Positions 11,601 through 24,217 are shown, numbered from the stretch's first letter. The stretch is 64,000 nt of DNA from Atherix ibis (GCA_958298945.1 OY282606.1:93069696-93133695), one strand, 5' to 3'. The notes: a model not told the origin generated them from the sequence alone. Translations and numbers: made by a program.

Positions 11601-12178
11601 GGTGGATAGGAGGCTGACAGTCTTTCCCCTGACAAAACTCATTGATGCAGATGCCTATCTGCCAGGGGACGTTGTCATGGTGGAGCAACCAAGTATTTGT
11701 ATTATCTGATCTGATCCGAAGAACTCTTTTTCTGAGCCTTTCAAGGATGCAATCAGCAGTTCTTATTCGGTTCCCAAAAGCTCTTATTCGGTTCCACATT
11801 TTTATTCAGTTTTTTATGTTAAAGGCGTTCTTGAGCGAGGTTTCTTTTCCACTGCATCTCAGCTGCCTTTCTTTTCCTATGGGCTTGTCATATCTATAAG
11901 TCAAACTTTTGATGGTCCATCATTGCCCCAAATTTTACTGCTCCATTTTTTGCCCCCAAAATTTGATGGTCCCCATTTTTTGTAACGTGGTACAAAAACA
12001 CAACTTCAATTACTACAGTCTGTACGATCACATAGTTACCAGACGAAGTTGAAACTTGTACTATAAATCTACGGGGGACCAAACAAACAAGCTTTTTAAC
12101 ATAAGTTTGCACTGTTGCCAGATCACCCTCAATAATCCTATACTTATTAATTTTCTGCCGCATCTACTTAATACTTTT

Positions 12179-13544
12179 TTGAATTTTTGAGTGAACTTAT
12201 AAAAAAAGAATAATGATACATAATAATATATTAATACGATATTTTTTATAAATTTTTAATCATGTATAATTTGTTAAATAATTTAAACCATTTGAAAAAG
12301 AATGCAAAATTATTAATAAAACCTTACTGAGTAATCTCAAAAAAAAATATTCAATAAAATCTTCCTTTCCTTGTAGATATTTTGGTCCAATCAAAACTAG
12401 ATATTTTGTATCTTTTCATAATAGTTTACCATGAAAATTCTCAGATTTTGATGTTAATTTCAATCCATTCAATTATGCATCAGCGGAAAGTTGAAAAAGT
12501 TCTAAAGGAAATGTTCACCAATTAACATCAATTCACAAGTTTATGGAATCCGGATGGAAATTCTACTATCGACATCATGTTCTTTGGTAATAAATTCCAC
12601 AATAATTATACATGAAAGCAAAGATCGACAATTAGATCGTTTACAAAAGATCACGACAACTCTACAAAAGTATAGTCCAAAGTGATTATCTTCTTTTTAC
12701 ATAGTATTTTTGTCGACTTTAATTTTTACTTATGTTTAGATCAGTCCAAGTACAATACCTTTCGGAATTCGAGCATAATTATGATGATTTCGTTATGGAA
12801 TATACAATGAGAGATGATATTTTTCCACAAATTTTATATGAAGCATAAAAAGAAAAATCGTGACTGCATTAATAGTCATTTTTTGTGGAAGAGAAAAAAA
12901 ACGACATAATCATAAATGGCGGTTGAAAAAAGCTATGGTCAAAGTATCTAAAGGTATTAGTGCCTAAGTGACAATGAATTTTCTTTTTACAATATAATAA
13001 AATTGATGCGGTCCTCTTTTGTAGGCACTTTTATAATAAAGCTGTTAGGAGTGATACCGATATTTATTAATTGTAGATTTTTGTTTGACAAATTAGATCA
13101 AATTTTTCGAATAAAAAACTTTTACAGCTTCAAGAAAGTAGATTTTGGGTGTTGTCTTTTTTTAGTATAATAGAGCTTCCGGTAGGGTTAGCTGTCAAAC
13201 CAACTGTCTTCTATTAGCCTTACTTTATGAATTTTACTCAGTTCTGTTAGCCTTTTTATTATGGATAGGCAATTTTGTTTTATTTCGAAAATAAGTCGTC
13301 AATTAGCAAAACAATATATCGAAGCTGTTTTATTGGAAAAAAAACCTTTTTTTTTTTGGACTAAAAGTTTTGCTATCAAGCGAAATTGGCGCTTTTGCGG
13401 TGAGATAAATCCTTAAGAGATTGATGTAGACACCATACCATATTCATCAAAATGCACTGTTTAGTATGGCTTGCACGTTGATACAAAAGCGGGCAAAATA
13501 CATGTTTTGGTCAATAGAGATTATTTGAAAACAATGAGGACATA
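12179..13544. other. AT-rich non-coding DNA
   Basis: No gene or repeat recognised. 13260-13430 holds one short plus-strand frame starting MDRQFCFISKISRQL, which I cannot place. Confidence 0.45.
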
Positions 13545-14791
13545 CCGGGTGTATAAGCTTAAATCTGCTGTTTAGTTATACATAGCTGGCGTGAGTGAGT
13601 AGCTTAATAGTAATAATGGTATTAAGCTACCATGAGCACGCAATACTTTTTTAATGAGTTTGACATCTGTCAATATTAATCAGTGCACATTGTCAGCAAT
13701 TTCGTACAACAACATACATTTTTCCTTTGGTAATCATGTCTAGTAAGAGAATATGCGGGAAGCTCTGCTTTTCTGCTGTCGAATCGCATCGAATGCTTAT
13801 GGAGGCCTATGGTAACAGTGGTTTATCGGAAACAACGTGCCGAGATTGGTTTCGTTGGTTCAAAGACGGCAATTTTGATTTGTGGGACAAGAAGCGTGAA
13901 AATCGGCCTAGGCAGGTTGAGGACCATTAATTGGAGGCTCTTTTGTAACAAGACGATACCCAATCACAAAAAATGCTCGCGGAGCAATTGGGTGTTACTC
14001 AACCAGCTATTTTCATGCGTCTGCGTGCCATGGGGAAGATTGAAAAGATCGAAAAATGGGTGCCGAATGAATTGAACGATAAGCAGATGGAGCGATGCCA
14101 AAACACATGCGAAATCTTGCTCGCCAGACAAAAAAGAAAGTCGTTCCTGCATCGGTTTGTGATAGGCGATGAAAAGTGGATATTTTTCGAGAATCCTTAA
14201 CGCAAGAAATCGTGGGTTGATCACGGCCAACCATCAACATCTTCCCCAAGACCAAATCGCTTCGGACGGAAGACGATGCTGTGCGTTTGGTGGGATCAGC
14301 AAAGTATCGTCTATTATGAGATGTTGATAACTGGTGAAACTGTCAATGCCCACCGCTACCACCAACAACTGGTTCTCTGCGTGAAAAAAGGACGAATTAT
14401 CAACAAAGACATGACAACGCATGCTGTTTCTTCACGACAACGCACCATCGCATACGTCAAAAATGGTCCGAAACTACTTGGACTGGGAGGTGCTACCCCA
14501 CCCCGCTTATTCATCAGACCTGGTCCCTTTCGACTACCACCCCTTTTCTTCGATGGGCCACGCGCTCGCTGAGCAGCACTTCGATTCTTACGAAGACGTC
14601 CGAAAATGACTTGATGAGTAGTTTGCCTCGAAAGAGAAGGAATTTTTTTGGTGTGGTATCAACAAATTGCCCGAGAGATAAAAAAAATATGTAGCTAGCG
14701 AGGGGAAGTACTTTGAATAAATTTTGCTTACTATGAAAAAACATGTGTTTTTTTTTACTAAAAAACAGCGGATTTAAGCTTATACACCCCA
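13545..14791 (+). mobile_element. Full-length but inactive mariner element (mauritiana-like)
   Basis: Inverted terminal repeats of about 28 bp are visible: 13545-13573 (CCGGGTGTATAAGCTTAAAT...) and 14763-14790 (...GATTTAAGCTTATACACCCC), with two or three differences. TA precedes the left end at 13543-13544; the right-hand target TA is not intact. The length of about 1.25 kb is normal for a mariner element. Confidence 0.9.
13736..14720 (+). pseudogene. Mariner transposase, mauritiana (Mos1)-like, with stops and a frameshift
   Basis: The reading starts at ATG 13736 (MSSKRICGKLCF) and ends near KYFE at the TAA 14718-14720. Domains in order: paired-like DNA-binding region with RDWFRWFKDGNFDLWDKK, the linker WVPNEL, then the DDE/D nuclease. 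Catalytic aspartates remain at 14168 (GDEKW), 14436 (LHDNAP) and 14532 (PFDYHPF). Stops fall at 13928, 13946, 14198 and 14607, and a frame change occurs just before 14421. Between the second and third Asp there are 31 residues instead of the family's 34, owing to a missing stretch around NYLDW. These changes make the enzyme inactive. Several other open frames here, on both strands, are shadows. Confidence 0.9.
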
Positions 14792-15260
14792 ATGATATGT
14801 GATTCTACCTGCAATGCGTTAATGCCCTTTGCTAACAGATAGTCGAGGCTTAGAAGGGCCTTACTACCAACAGTTACTCTAAAAACCTCGACTATCATCT
14901 GCAGTCATAGCACCCGGGATAACTGATATTCCTCACACCCACGCATAAGACTGTGCCATGATGTAGGTATTAACCAAAACCACCACGTTTCAGTCAAAGC
15001 TACCTCATCTTGGTTGAGGCACCTCAGCCCCATGGTACCAGTTTTTGTTTTTAGAGTGTATGGTGGGTTGGTACTCCCACTCAGAAAGCTTCAGTAAGGA
15101 AACTTGTAAATTCCAAATACTGCTAGGCGGGCTCAGGACCGCAGGTTCACCTACTTGTAAATTCCAGACACTCCTAGGCGAAGGTACTTTTCGTATTATT
15201 CATTGTTTGATTGTTCTCCCAGAACTAACCCGCATGCGGGCAATCATTAATGCCTAGGAA
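14792..15260 (+). repeat. Less AT-rich block with short internal repeats
   Basis: Composition is more balanced than the flanks. It contains an 11-bp inverted repeat, GATAGTCGAGG at 14838-14848 and its complement at 14886-14896. A 28-bp direct repeat (ACTTGTAAATTCCA...CTAGGCG) lies at 15102-15129 and 15153-15180. It starts at the edge of the mariner element. It may be an old transposon tail; no protein is readable. Confidence 0.45.
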
Positions 15261-18200
15261 ACCAACATACAGTGACTTACAGCAGAGATAGAGACATATT
15301 TACTCAAAAATAACCCTAAAATTTGGCCCAATCGGATGACACAGATGAGCTGCGTTAAGCTAGAACAACCCACGTTACCACATAACCTTAATTTTTTTTG
15401 CAATAGTGAACAATTATTATATCTCTTTTTTGCTATCGTTTTTTTTAAAACTTCTAATCCCTAATAGAGATTCGTAACAAAAATTGTTTTTTAAGCGAAG
15501 TAAATTTTTAGCTTTAAAGGTAAGCGAGACACTGAGTAAACTTTATATTCTCGTAATAATAAAAACTGTTATTCGTATTGTAGTAATTAGTAAAAAATGT
15601 GATTCATCTATGGTATATGTGAAAATTATTTACATTTTCTTAGATTATGTTAAAAGCAGATGTGGAAAATTTCCTAAGAATATTAAATGAATTGGATGCG
15701 ATTATATACAGACGCCTTAGTCAAAGTTAAGTTCTGGCAAGAGTGACTAAGTACAGGAAATTAAATATCAAAGCACCACCCACTCTTGATAACGAGTGAA
15801 GACTAATATTCGTAAGGATTTATTTTACAACATATTCCATTCATAAAATGCATGAGTTTAAAATGTGCAAAGCGGGGGAGAAACTGATTCCATTCGGATT
15901 TATTGATTTATCCATTAATTTCCTATTATATATCCCTTTAGCTCTAGGGTAAAGGATACGTTATCACTTTTAGTATTAATTGGGAAATATCAGAAGCAAC
16001 CGGAAGGAGAATCTTGAAAGTGTGGAAATTACAAGAACAACAAGCGAGTGACTGACTCACACGTTCGATTGTGGCTTTTTCCAAAACCAACATTTTCTAA
16101 TTGATTTCAATTTCCCAAGTGATAATGTTCACAAATCGAACAGAATTCATTCGGAATTGATTATTAATTCCACAGTTTAGTTCCAGTCATCCAGACGAAA
16201 TATCATAATTGCACATTCAAACAGGGAAGCTTTTTGCAGAATGAATGGATGGCCTATGCTCGTCCTGTTTGACAGTTGAATGATTAAATGGAGATTGTCA
16301 ACCGCTATACTCGTAAACCGAAAATATAACATTTCGAAGATATCGCCAGACTTGGGGTATTACAAGCAATTACAAGTGTTCGTTGGTTGGTAAATTGACG
16401 ATTGATTTGATCACAGAACAGAACATAAACCGCTGAATTCCTTGTGGCTGATTTTCTGTCTGTTATCCTGTTAGTTACAATAGTATTCCCATCGGTGACA
16501 GTATCGATTTTTGCAAGAACGTCTACCTTGAAGTGTTTATGTCTCTGTTTTTTTTTTGGCTAAAATTTTTCATATCTTTCCACCTTACCGATGATAAGTA
16601 ATATTTTCTAAGGCAGCGGTGGTGTCAATAATTTCGAAATGATGACTAGTTGACGGTTGATGTTAGTGAAGGGGTTTTTATTTGCACAAGCAAATAAAAC
16701 AAATCCAATCAGCCAGACTGTGTCCGATGCCGACAAAAGCACCTCAGAACCGCAGGTAACCGGAATAATAGTGCATGAACGCACGATTAGGTTATGTCTA
16801 CAGTGACCACGACCACTTTAAATGGTAATCGTTATGTTTTTGCAATTCTGTTGTGGCTGACTGAACAAAATGTATTTAGTGGCATTTTGTTGCCCAGCAA
16901 CCTTACACCCTTTTGCCATAGTTAGTTTTTTTTACCACTGCAACTGTTACTTTGCAAAATTGCTTTTAACTGGTGTACTTGTAAGCGGTAATATATGGTA
17001 TATCCAACGTCAAATGCCCAATGTCAATAGTAAATTTCGGTTTGTAGTAAACAAAATTTCAGATCGAAATTTATAATTCTCGCAATTTATTATGTTCAAA
17101 TTGGAAATTCCATTTGAAATGGCACGCAATGATTCGTCACAGCTGGACACCACCGATATAACAGCTACTTTTACTGTATTATTGACCCAGGAAAATACTG
17201 TCTGGGATGTTGGATCACAAATGTTGGACTATAGGTCATAGAACTCTGCCAACCCAACCTTTTTGTATTTAATATCTGTTCCTCGATGCACTAAAACAAA
17301 ATAAGTAAATAACGTTGTTGGTAAACTATTCGGTGCAATTTTATTATATACGATAATAAATTCGTATACGATCTATTCAATTTTGGGGCTTCTCTCGAGT
17401 ATTGTACAACCACCGGAAATATTGTAATATAACTAACTAGGCGTTTGTTCAGGAATAATCAAATAGTATGCATCAAAACTGGTGGGCTATGATTCATGGA
17501 AAGTTTCCTGAAATTCGCCAAAATTCAGACAATAGCCTCCCTAAAATGAATAGAACTACCACCATGGTATTTTCAAAGTCCCTGTACCTAAAGAGCATGG
17601 AAGATTGGGGTAAAAGGCTTCATAAATAGTTTTGTGGTTGAATAAATTGTAGACATAACCTTAGTGTAACGAGCAAAAATAGGCGCTTCCAAAATGTTCA
17701 TTTGCGAATTGTTCAAGGCATATAAAACTCGTAGTATCGCTAAAGGGGTTACTTTATATTTTAGGGTGAATGTTATTATTGTCTATGCGGTAACATTTCC
17801 ATTTTATACAAATACGTTAACAAATATTTGTAATAATCAATGTTTAAATAAACGATGATAAAATATGTAATGGTGGAAAATATCCTTGTTCAAATTGTTG
17901 AGTCGTTATTATTCAGACAGAATCGTCCAAACGAGGATATAATCAACATAATTTTTAAAAAACTCTTAAATAAACCAAAATTATATGATTTTATTGGTAT
18001 ATAATTATGTGGAGAAAAAAATTCATTTAAAAATAAATCATTTTACTCACAATTGATAAGAATTGAAAATAAAGAGTAGAAAAAATTAAAATTTTTACTT
18101 TATTTATTGAGTTATCCAAATTTTTGCATCAAAAAGCAAATTTAAAAAAAACTATTTTACGATATATATTTAAATCATTTTTTTTATCAAATTATATTTC

Positions 18201-18469
18201 CGAGATTTTGCCATTATGCATTCAATAAAATTCATGAAACTTTTTGCAGGACTTTAACCTTTAGAGGATCTATTTCCTATGGAGAACTTAACACCTTCGG
18301 GTGTCTCCACTATCTGCTATTTGTCCCGGTATGATTTTTTTTCTGCTTATGGTGGGTATGGAATCCCATCTCAGCAAAACAAAATTCAATGCCCCCACGA
18401 TCTTCCCATAAAGCTCGTGACAAGCATGCCTAGCTGAAACATGTGCTCTCTGTAGAAGCTTCAGGTAAA
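15261..18469. other. Non-coding DNA, nothing recognised
   Basis: Only short frames. 16000-17250 is moderately less AT-rich without coding or terminal-repeat signals; 17850-18240 is very AT-rich. 18240-18460 is again more balanced and could be transposon-derived, but shows no readable motif. Confidence 0.45.
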
Positions 18470-18880
18470 GAACATTCTAACTTTTACATTTCAGTATTTT
18501 TTTCCATATCGTAACTTTATGAGAACTTTTCGCACAATGAAACCAATATTTATCGTACTGTGTGGCTTGTGTTGTGTCTTGTTGAAACCACATATGACCC
18601 ATTAAATTAAAATGTTTGTGTTTTCGGACCAAAATGCACACCAAAAAGTCACTTTTCGTAGATAAAATGGCGTCTTCACAGTTATGTGTGGGTTTTTAGA
18701 GCCTCATATATACTAATTTTACTTATTCACGTATCCAACAAGCGAAAAATCACTTTTCGTGGATAAAATGGCGTTTTCACAGTTATTTGTGGATTTTTAG
18801 AGCCTCATATGTGCTTATTTTACTTATTGATGTATCCAATAAGCCTCATTCATTGCTGAAAATAATTTTGTTCGAAAAGT
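18470..18880 (-). mobile_element. Tc3-like transposase fragment with internal duplication
   Basis: The minus strand around 18830-18880 encodes the remains of the SDEA...GYVNKQN stretch that carries the first catalytic Asp in this insect Tc1/mariner-superfamily group. The same block recurs at 43220-43745, 49760-50375 and 58443-58910. Frames are broken throughout. No terminal repeat is visible. Confidence 0.5.
18649..18850. repeat. 101-bp tandem duplication
   Basis: TCACTTTTCGT starts at 18649 and again at 18750. Both copies run through GATAAAATGGCGT, TTTTTAGAGCCTCATAT and GTATCCAA(C/T)AAGC. The unit is not a multiple of three, so it breaks the old transposase frame. Confidence 0.9.
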
Positions 18881-19744
18881 CAAAAAAAAAACCAATATTA
18901 GAATGCCTCCTTGGATGACAGGACTGCACCTGTGAAATTACGGTACGGATAACCTTTTATTCTATTAGTCGGTGGTTTTTAAAGAAAGTTTTCCTGAAAA
19001 AAAATGTAAATCAAAATCTTAAATATGAATTGAAGTCGTGGACAAATCACTTTCCTTTAATAAATAGTAACCCTTCTTTTTATTTATTATTCCTGATAAC
19101 TGGGTTGATAACCCTTTAAAGCTTTTCAACTTTAAATAGCAGAAAATAAAGCCTTTAGTGAATGAAAGACCCATCATCGGTCAGAAAGTATATTTTTTTC
19201 TTTTGAAACATTATTGTTAGGAAAATTCTTACTGTTTCTGCAAAAGTATTAAAAAAAAAAGTTTATCGAAATAAAATAAGGACAGTCCTTATCCTGAAGG
19301 ATTATTCATGAAGAAGGTTTTGTATTTATTTAGAAACTTTGAAATAATTTTCCTATCTCTGGATGGACATTTTTTAATTATTTCTCTGTTATTCTAGTAT
19401 TTTCCAAAAAAAGAATTTTCCTATCTCAAATATTTTGCTGAAAAGAGAAAAATGTTTCGTACAACATAGAAAATAATATGAACAATTTGTGCATTTGTGC
19501 ATAAATAAATATTCCAGTTGATAGCTAATATGTTGACACTTTCATGATTAAAACTACAAATGTGCTGAGTAATAATTTGTATGTTATACGATTAACGCCA
19601 CTGCATCCTAACTGACGATAATCATTTTGAATTTTGCTTTTCTATAAAAAAAATAAGCTATGATATATGGCAGATAATTAATGGGACTGGTGTGTTTTTT
19701 TTTTTTGCAGCAATGTTTTTTTTAAATATTAAAGTCCTTTCACT
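18881..19744. other. AT-rich non-coding DNA
   Basis: Nothing recognised. Confidence 0.5.
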
Positions 19745-20200
19745 TTTAAGTTTAGCAGTGCTGGAAGGATTAAACTGAAATCGCTTTTAACAACTCGGTT
19801 ATACTTTTTTGTATGTTAGCAAGATGACGTCCTTTGTAGTGATTTTTGGTTTCGGGAAACAAAAGAAAAATTACACGAACTTTGAGCAAGTGATCTGCGG
19901 GGAGGGGTGAGGGTGTAGGTTTGGAGAATCACAGTAATATAATTTTCCAGCAAAAACTAGTTGATGGAGATCATGGTGGAGGATCCAAGTATCTGTAATG
20001 TGCGATCTGACGCATAAAGACCTTTTTCTGAGTATTTCAAGGACGCATAAAGTCTTTTTTGAGTTTTTCAAGGACTCATTAATCATCCTAATTGGTGATC
20101 GGGTGTCTGACCTGACAAGAGCCCCTATTCATTCCACATTTTTTTTAATTTTCGCTCTTAAATTTTTCCATGAGCGAGGTTCGTTTTCCACCCCTTTTTA
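19745..20200 (-). pseudogene. Mariner-like transposase fragment
   Basis: Read downward on the minus strand: VRSHITDTWILHHD (second catalytic Asp, normally TWxLHHDNAP), then a damaged stretch, then FLLFPETKNHYKGRHLANIQ, ITELLKAISV, a stop and SFQHC. These match the C-terminal part of the mariner group also found at 10952-12178 (FLFPK-KN-LKGRHFGT, then LKAIPVEDFQHC). The third catalytic Asp that should precede FLLFP is not readable. No terminal repeats were found. The region above 20100 shares short stretches with 11750-11900 (for example GAGCGAGGTT and TTTTCCAC), which supports common origin. Confidence 0.65.
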
Positions 20201-21150
20201 AGCACCTTCTCCACCTCCCTCCTTCCACTTCCCCAAATGTTGTATGCCTCCGAAGACTCTTTGTAAGTTTTCATAAGTCTAATTCACAGCTTCACCAAGA
20301 TTGAAACAAAATTAATGTCATACAAATTTTGCTGCCATGGGGTTGAATCTCATACTTCAGTATTGCCAGATTGCTCTCAGTACTGCCTGTATTGCCAGAA
20401 TACTCTCATTTTATTCAAAAACCAAACAATTTTCATGCTCAATGCACTAAACTATGCCCCATTTTAGTCTTTGTCTAGTACATAGTCATCAACTGGTGAC
20501 ATAGACAAGATATCCTTTAGCCTGAGTGGTCATTGCGATAAGAATTTACCTTACAGTACAAATTTGACTAGAAATGACCTTGGAAAAAATAATATTTTTC
20601 TAATAAGAATAAATCCGATATGAAGTAGGATTAATTTAAATTTACGGATAAGTAAATTTCTAGATAAAAATTCTTTCAAATAGACTAATCACCATTAATA
20701 AAAAAGATATACAAATAATCATCCTCCCACAATACAGAATGAATAGTAGCCAAACGTGTGCGAAATATTGCCATCCCAAATAATGTTATGTTATTTAATT
20801 CAGATGATTGGTAAATTTTATATCCTGTTCCGGAAAGGCAGTAAATCGTGTTTATTTCCAGAACTTTTACTGTGACATGGCAATAACATTATTCTCTATT
20901 CTGGTAGGTCCAATATATAAGCTGACATGTAACATCGAAATTCACATTCAATTCATGCCAACACATTTTCTCGTTTCCGTATATTTGTGTTATCTATACA
21001 CAACCGTTTATACAATATATAGAAATAGGTAAAAATATTTTCCAAAAGATACCAATCTGGATAATAAGAAATGTGTGTCCTTCTTGGGTGGAACTAGTGA
21101 CATTTTGAAGACAAACATAGAAGATAAAATCTCATAAGGCGGTTAGAAAA
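20201..21150. other. Non-coding DNA
   Basis: No gene recognised. 20201-20540 may still belong to the preceding mariner fragment, as it is less AT-rich and contains repeated CAGTATTGCCAGA-type segments near 20360-20400. Confidence 0.4.
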
Positions 21151-21576
21151 ATGAGCGCTTTTACTAAAAAAAAAAAAAAAGACGAAAGTGAATTATCCGA
21201 AAACAGTGATATGGGGTCAGGTGTGGTCTGTTTTCAATTTTGTTGGCATTTCAGATTAACCTGTTTATGTCAAATTCCACACGTGTATGAGTACGTGTAT
21301 GGAAATGGAATCCATTTATTCCTTGGCGATCGTGACTGGAGAATTATTTCCGTAGTGCCGAATACTTTTAAAGAATCAGTTGTGATTTTTCAGGAAATCA
21401 TTAACAATTCATATCGTCTTGACTATCCATTCATCTTACCGTCCATCTATCATTGTTGCTTCGGAGTCCAGTCGACCACAATAGAATTCCAATTGACCAA
21501 AACAAGGAAACAACAAGAACAGTATCGGAAACGTATCCATCCCCACATTCAACCAATAAACACTAAGTTTCGGTGA
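21151..21576 (+). CDS. Open frame of 141 codons, doubtful, no recognised family
   Basis: An ATG at 21151 opens a frame to TGA at 21574-21576. The predicted protein starts MSAFTKKKKKDESELSEN, where the Lys run comes from a 15-A tract, and is then mixed in composition with no membrane segment or known motif. The frame is longer than expected by chance at this base composition (my rough estimate is under one such frame in the window), which is the only argument for it. There is no promoter, splice or homology evidence, and the A tract makes a sequencing or slippage shift likely. It may be an exon fragment, a decayed transposon or chance. Confidence 0.2.
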   Translation: MSAFTKKKKKDESELSENSDMGSGVVCFQFCWHFRLTCLCQIPHVYEYVYGNGIHLFLGDRDWRIISVVPNTFKESVVIFQEIINNSYRLDYPFILPSIYHCCFGVQSTTIEFQLTKTRKQQEQYRKRIHPHIQPINTKFR

Positions 21577-23527
21577 CTTCCAGTTTTTGAAGAATTGTGC
21601 CAAAACGTATTGTAAGTGGCCTTATTCATGACCAGGAAGGATCTAAGATATTTTATTCTCACTATAGTTGATCGAATTACAAATTCTAGTCAAATATTTG
21701 ATTTTGGATCGAACACATGGGCTCGTCGCCTAGCCTATACGTAAGTACGTGATTGGGGTTTTCTCAGAGATTATTCACCCTGTAGGTCCAGTTTGGTAAT
21801 TTGTTAAATAAATCTTGAAGAAAGTGTGTGCAAAAATAATAAAATAAAATTTATTTTATTTCTAAAAAAAAAAAAAACGGAATAAATTTGATTAAAGCAA
21901 AAATTAACAATAATCTATTTTTTCTAGAGACTTTTTCAAATAATCCTTTTAGAGTTTATCTGCACTAGATTTTCAGTAATTCTCTTAGAAGAATTTTTGG
22001 GATTTGTAAAATTTTTAAGGATATTTTATTCAAATATGCAAAAATTATTGAATAGAGATAGACCATCCAATTCTAATCTCACAAATGCATTTGTTATGAA
22101 AATATTGAGTGTCAAAAAAAAAATTGCAGTTGATAGAAAAAATTCAAATGCAATTGAAAAAATAATAAAACTGAAATTCACACAAAAATAAAATTTCCAA
22201 ACTAAAATATCGAAATGTCTTCAAAAAAAAAAAAAAAAAAGATTTATTACCAGACCATCTACTACAGCACTGCGCCCATATTTCAGTCTCAAAATGGAAA
22301 GAAAAGCTCTTAAACCCTTTTATGGACCCACAAACAGAGCAGAAAAGGAAAAACCATATTTTATGAAATATTTTTCCAGGTGACTTTTATCTTGATTTTT
22401 CTCATAAAAAACTTTTCCTTCAAAAAATACACTTCGGAAGATTTGGTTCATCGTAAAATGCGAACAGAATTTACATTTTCATACTCAAATTCGGATTTTT
22501 TGTATAACTATCGATGCCAAAGAGTATTATTTCCATCGCCATAGTGTGTTTATTTAAAATTTACCATTAGATTTTTATTTGATTTTTATTCTTTCAGACA
22601 AAAAAAAAGGATTTTAAGTTAAAAAAAAAACAAAAAAAAACGACGACGGTATATTCTTTTTATTCCGAATGAAAAATTCTTACCCTTCAATGCGATTGTT
22701 CCTCTCATTTTTCGTTGTTTCACCCTCAGGTGGTTAATTTTCCAATTCTCCTCAATGAACGATATATACTCTAAATTTATCTAAATAGAAAATGTTTACT
22801 AAAAAACTATCTTGGTTGGTTGGAATTTATGTTGAGATATTTACCTTGCCAACCCTTACAATAGAAATTATTATGAGATAGAAAAATCGATTCTTTCCGT
22901 TTTTACATAAATTTTTGGTCTTATTGGATTTATAGAAATCGATTTATAAATATTTCGAGTTTGTAATGAAAAAAGTTTTTTTTTTTTTTTTTAAAAAAAT
23001 CCGTTCACTAATTCAGAAAAATTATAAATTTTTAATCAAAAATGGAAAATTGTGAGTAGAATAAAAAATTTGCTTAAAATCCTTTCAAAATCCTTGCACT
23101 AAATTGTAGATCCATAAATGCTTCCAAGTAAAAAGGAGTAAATACAATTTTGGTTTAATAATATTTACTAAGTAATTTGATCGAAAGAGTTAACTTGCAG
23201 GTGTAAATGAGTATCCACCCTTTTTTTTTGAAATCGTAAAAATTTAAAAATAAAACCATTTAAAAAAAAACTTTATAGAAAAAAGTTGATTTTATTAGAA
23301 ATTTTAGAGAAATCTGACAACGGAGAATTTAATGCATTCAGGAAGTTGGAAACCATAGCCAGAAATGTTATAGAATCAAAACAGAATTTAAATGCAGGGC
23401 TACGAAAACACATTTCTACTGTTTGTGTTTGAAATTATGTATGAATAAGATTAATGTACTCCCTCTCTGTGGGGGAGGGAATACTACCAAAACGAATTTG
23501 GATTGAATACAGTTTCTAAGAAATTAT
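21577..23527. other. AT-rich non-coding DNA
   Basis: Nothing recognised. A tracts of 12-18 bases are common (near 21865, 22220, 22620 and 22980). Confidence 0.5.
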
Positions 23528-23760
23528 TCAAGACAATATTGATACTCCGGTAGAAGACCAACAAATTAATTCAGAATACCGCGGACGATAGAAAGTGCAC
23601 CAATTTTGTACAGGTTTATGGTTGGTTAGTAGTTGAGAATCAAACGTGTGGGGATCAGAGGAATCGATACTGCGGAAGCTGGCACCATCGATCTGGACCG
23701 GGCCACAGCGCTGAACTGGCAAGAAACGCGATCTGAACTGCATGTTGCCGACGCGGGGAG
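23528..23760 (-). other. Local GC-rich block, unassigned
   Basis: This is among the least AT-rich stretches of the window, with CpG-containing words such as GCCGACGCGGGGAGTCG near 23748. The minus strand is open from an ATG at 23743 to 23528 (71 codons) with a balanced amino-acid mix, but no family is recognised. A first exon or promoter of an unrecognised transcript, or a retroelement remnant, are possible. Confidence 0.25.
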
Positions 23761-24217
23761 TCGTGTGAAAACAAACTAACAGAAATCGGACAAAATTTGT
23801 GTGGTTTTCCTCGTTTCACAATGAGCGATCGACTGGCAAGTCTGGATATCAGGCAACCGTATTGACGATACTAAATCGATTCCGATTGCCAGCTTTTCAC
23901 TGCATAGATTCCTAACCCCAGGCTTTCCTATACAGTTTGTAATTGGAGCCGATTACACGTAACTAGCCGTAGTTTGATCGTTTACATAATCGCTTACACA
24001 CAATTTCCACTACGGATCAATACATTTTTCTATCAGCGAAATTAGATGCAAATTTTTGCAACAAACATTTTCGCCCCACAAACAGCAGACAATTTACAAC
24101 TGGAACAGTTTCGTCTTCTTAACTCAACAATTTGCTTGGAAAGGAGTAAAAAAATCTTTCCAGTCAACCAACACTTTCCACTAAACCAATTTTCAGAAAA
24201 TTTTTTTGAGAACATTT
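23761..24217. other. Non-coding DNA flanking the array
   Basis: Moderate composition to about 24020, then AT-rich; no gene recognised. Confidence 0.4.

Larger units (their letters stand above)
11040..11799 (-). pseudogene. Mariner-like transposase remnants
   Basis: Minus strand, from high to low coordinates. IRSDNTNTWLLHHDNVP contains the second catalytic Asp of the mariner triad (Asp codon at 11676-11674), as in the usual TWxLHHDNAP motif. After about 500 bp of unrelated or unreadable sequence comes VTKDLKMTPIEIFQHRL, a stop, then EWRKHLHS, which corresponds to the C-terminal helix (LKAIPVEDFQHCYEEWKKRL type). The third catalytic region (PYSPDLAPCDFFLFP) is not readable; a 39-bp palindrome sits where it should be. 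Clearly inactive. A related fragment lies at 19745-20200. Confidence 0.6.
10952..12178 (-). mobile_element. Decayed mariner-like element
   Basis: A TA at 10950-10951 is followed by GTGGGACAGAAAAGTAATGA, which has the form of a mariner terminal repeat. Transposase pieces follow in the right order for a minus-strand element: C terminus at 11040-11142 and catalytic centre at 11600-11800. The upper boundary is approximate, since TCTACTTAATACTTTTTTGA near 12160-12180 is only a weak match to the expected opposite repeat. Two hairpin structures lie in the interior, and some of the middle is not mariner-like. Confidence 0.6.
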
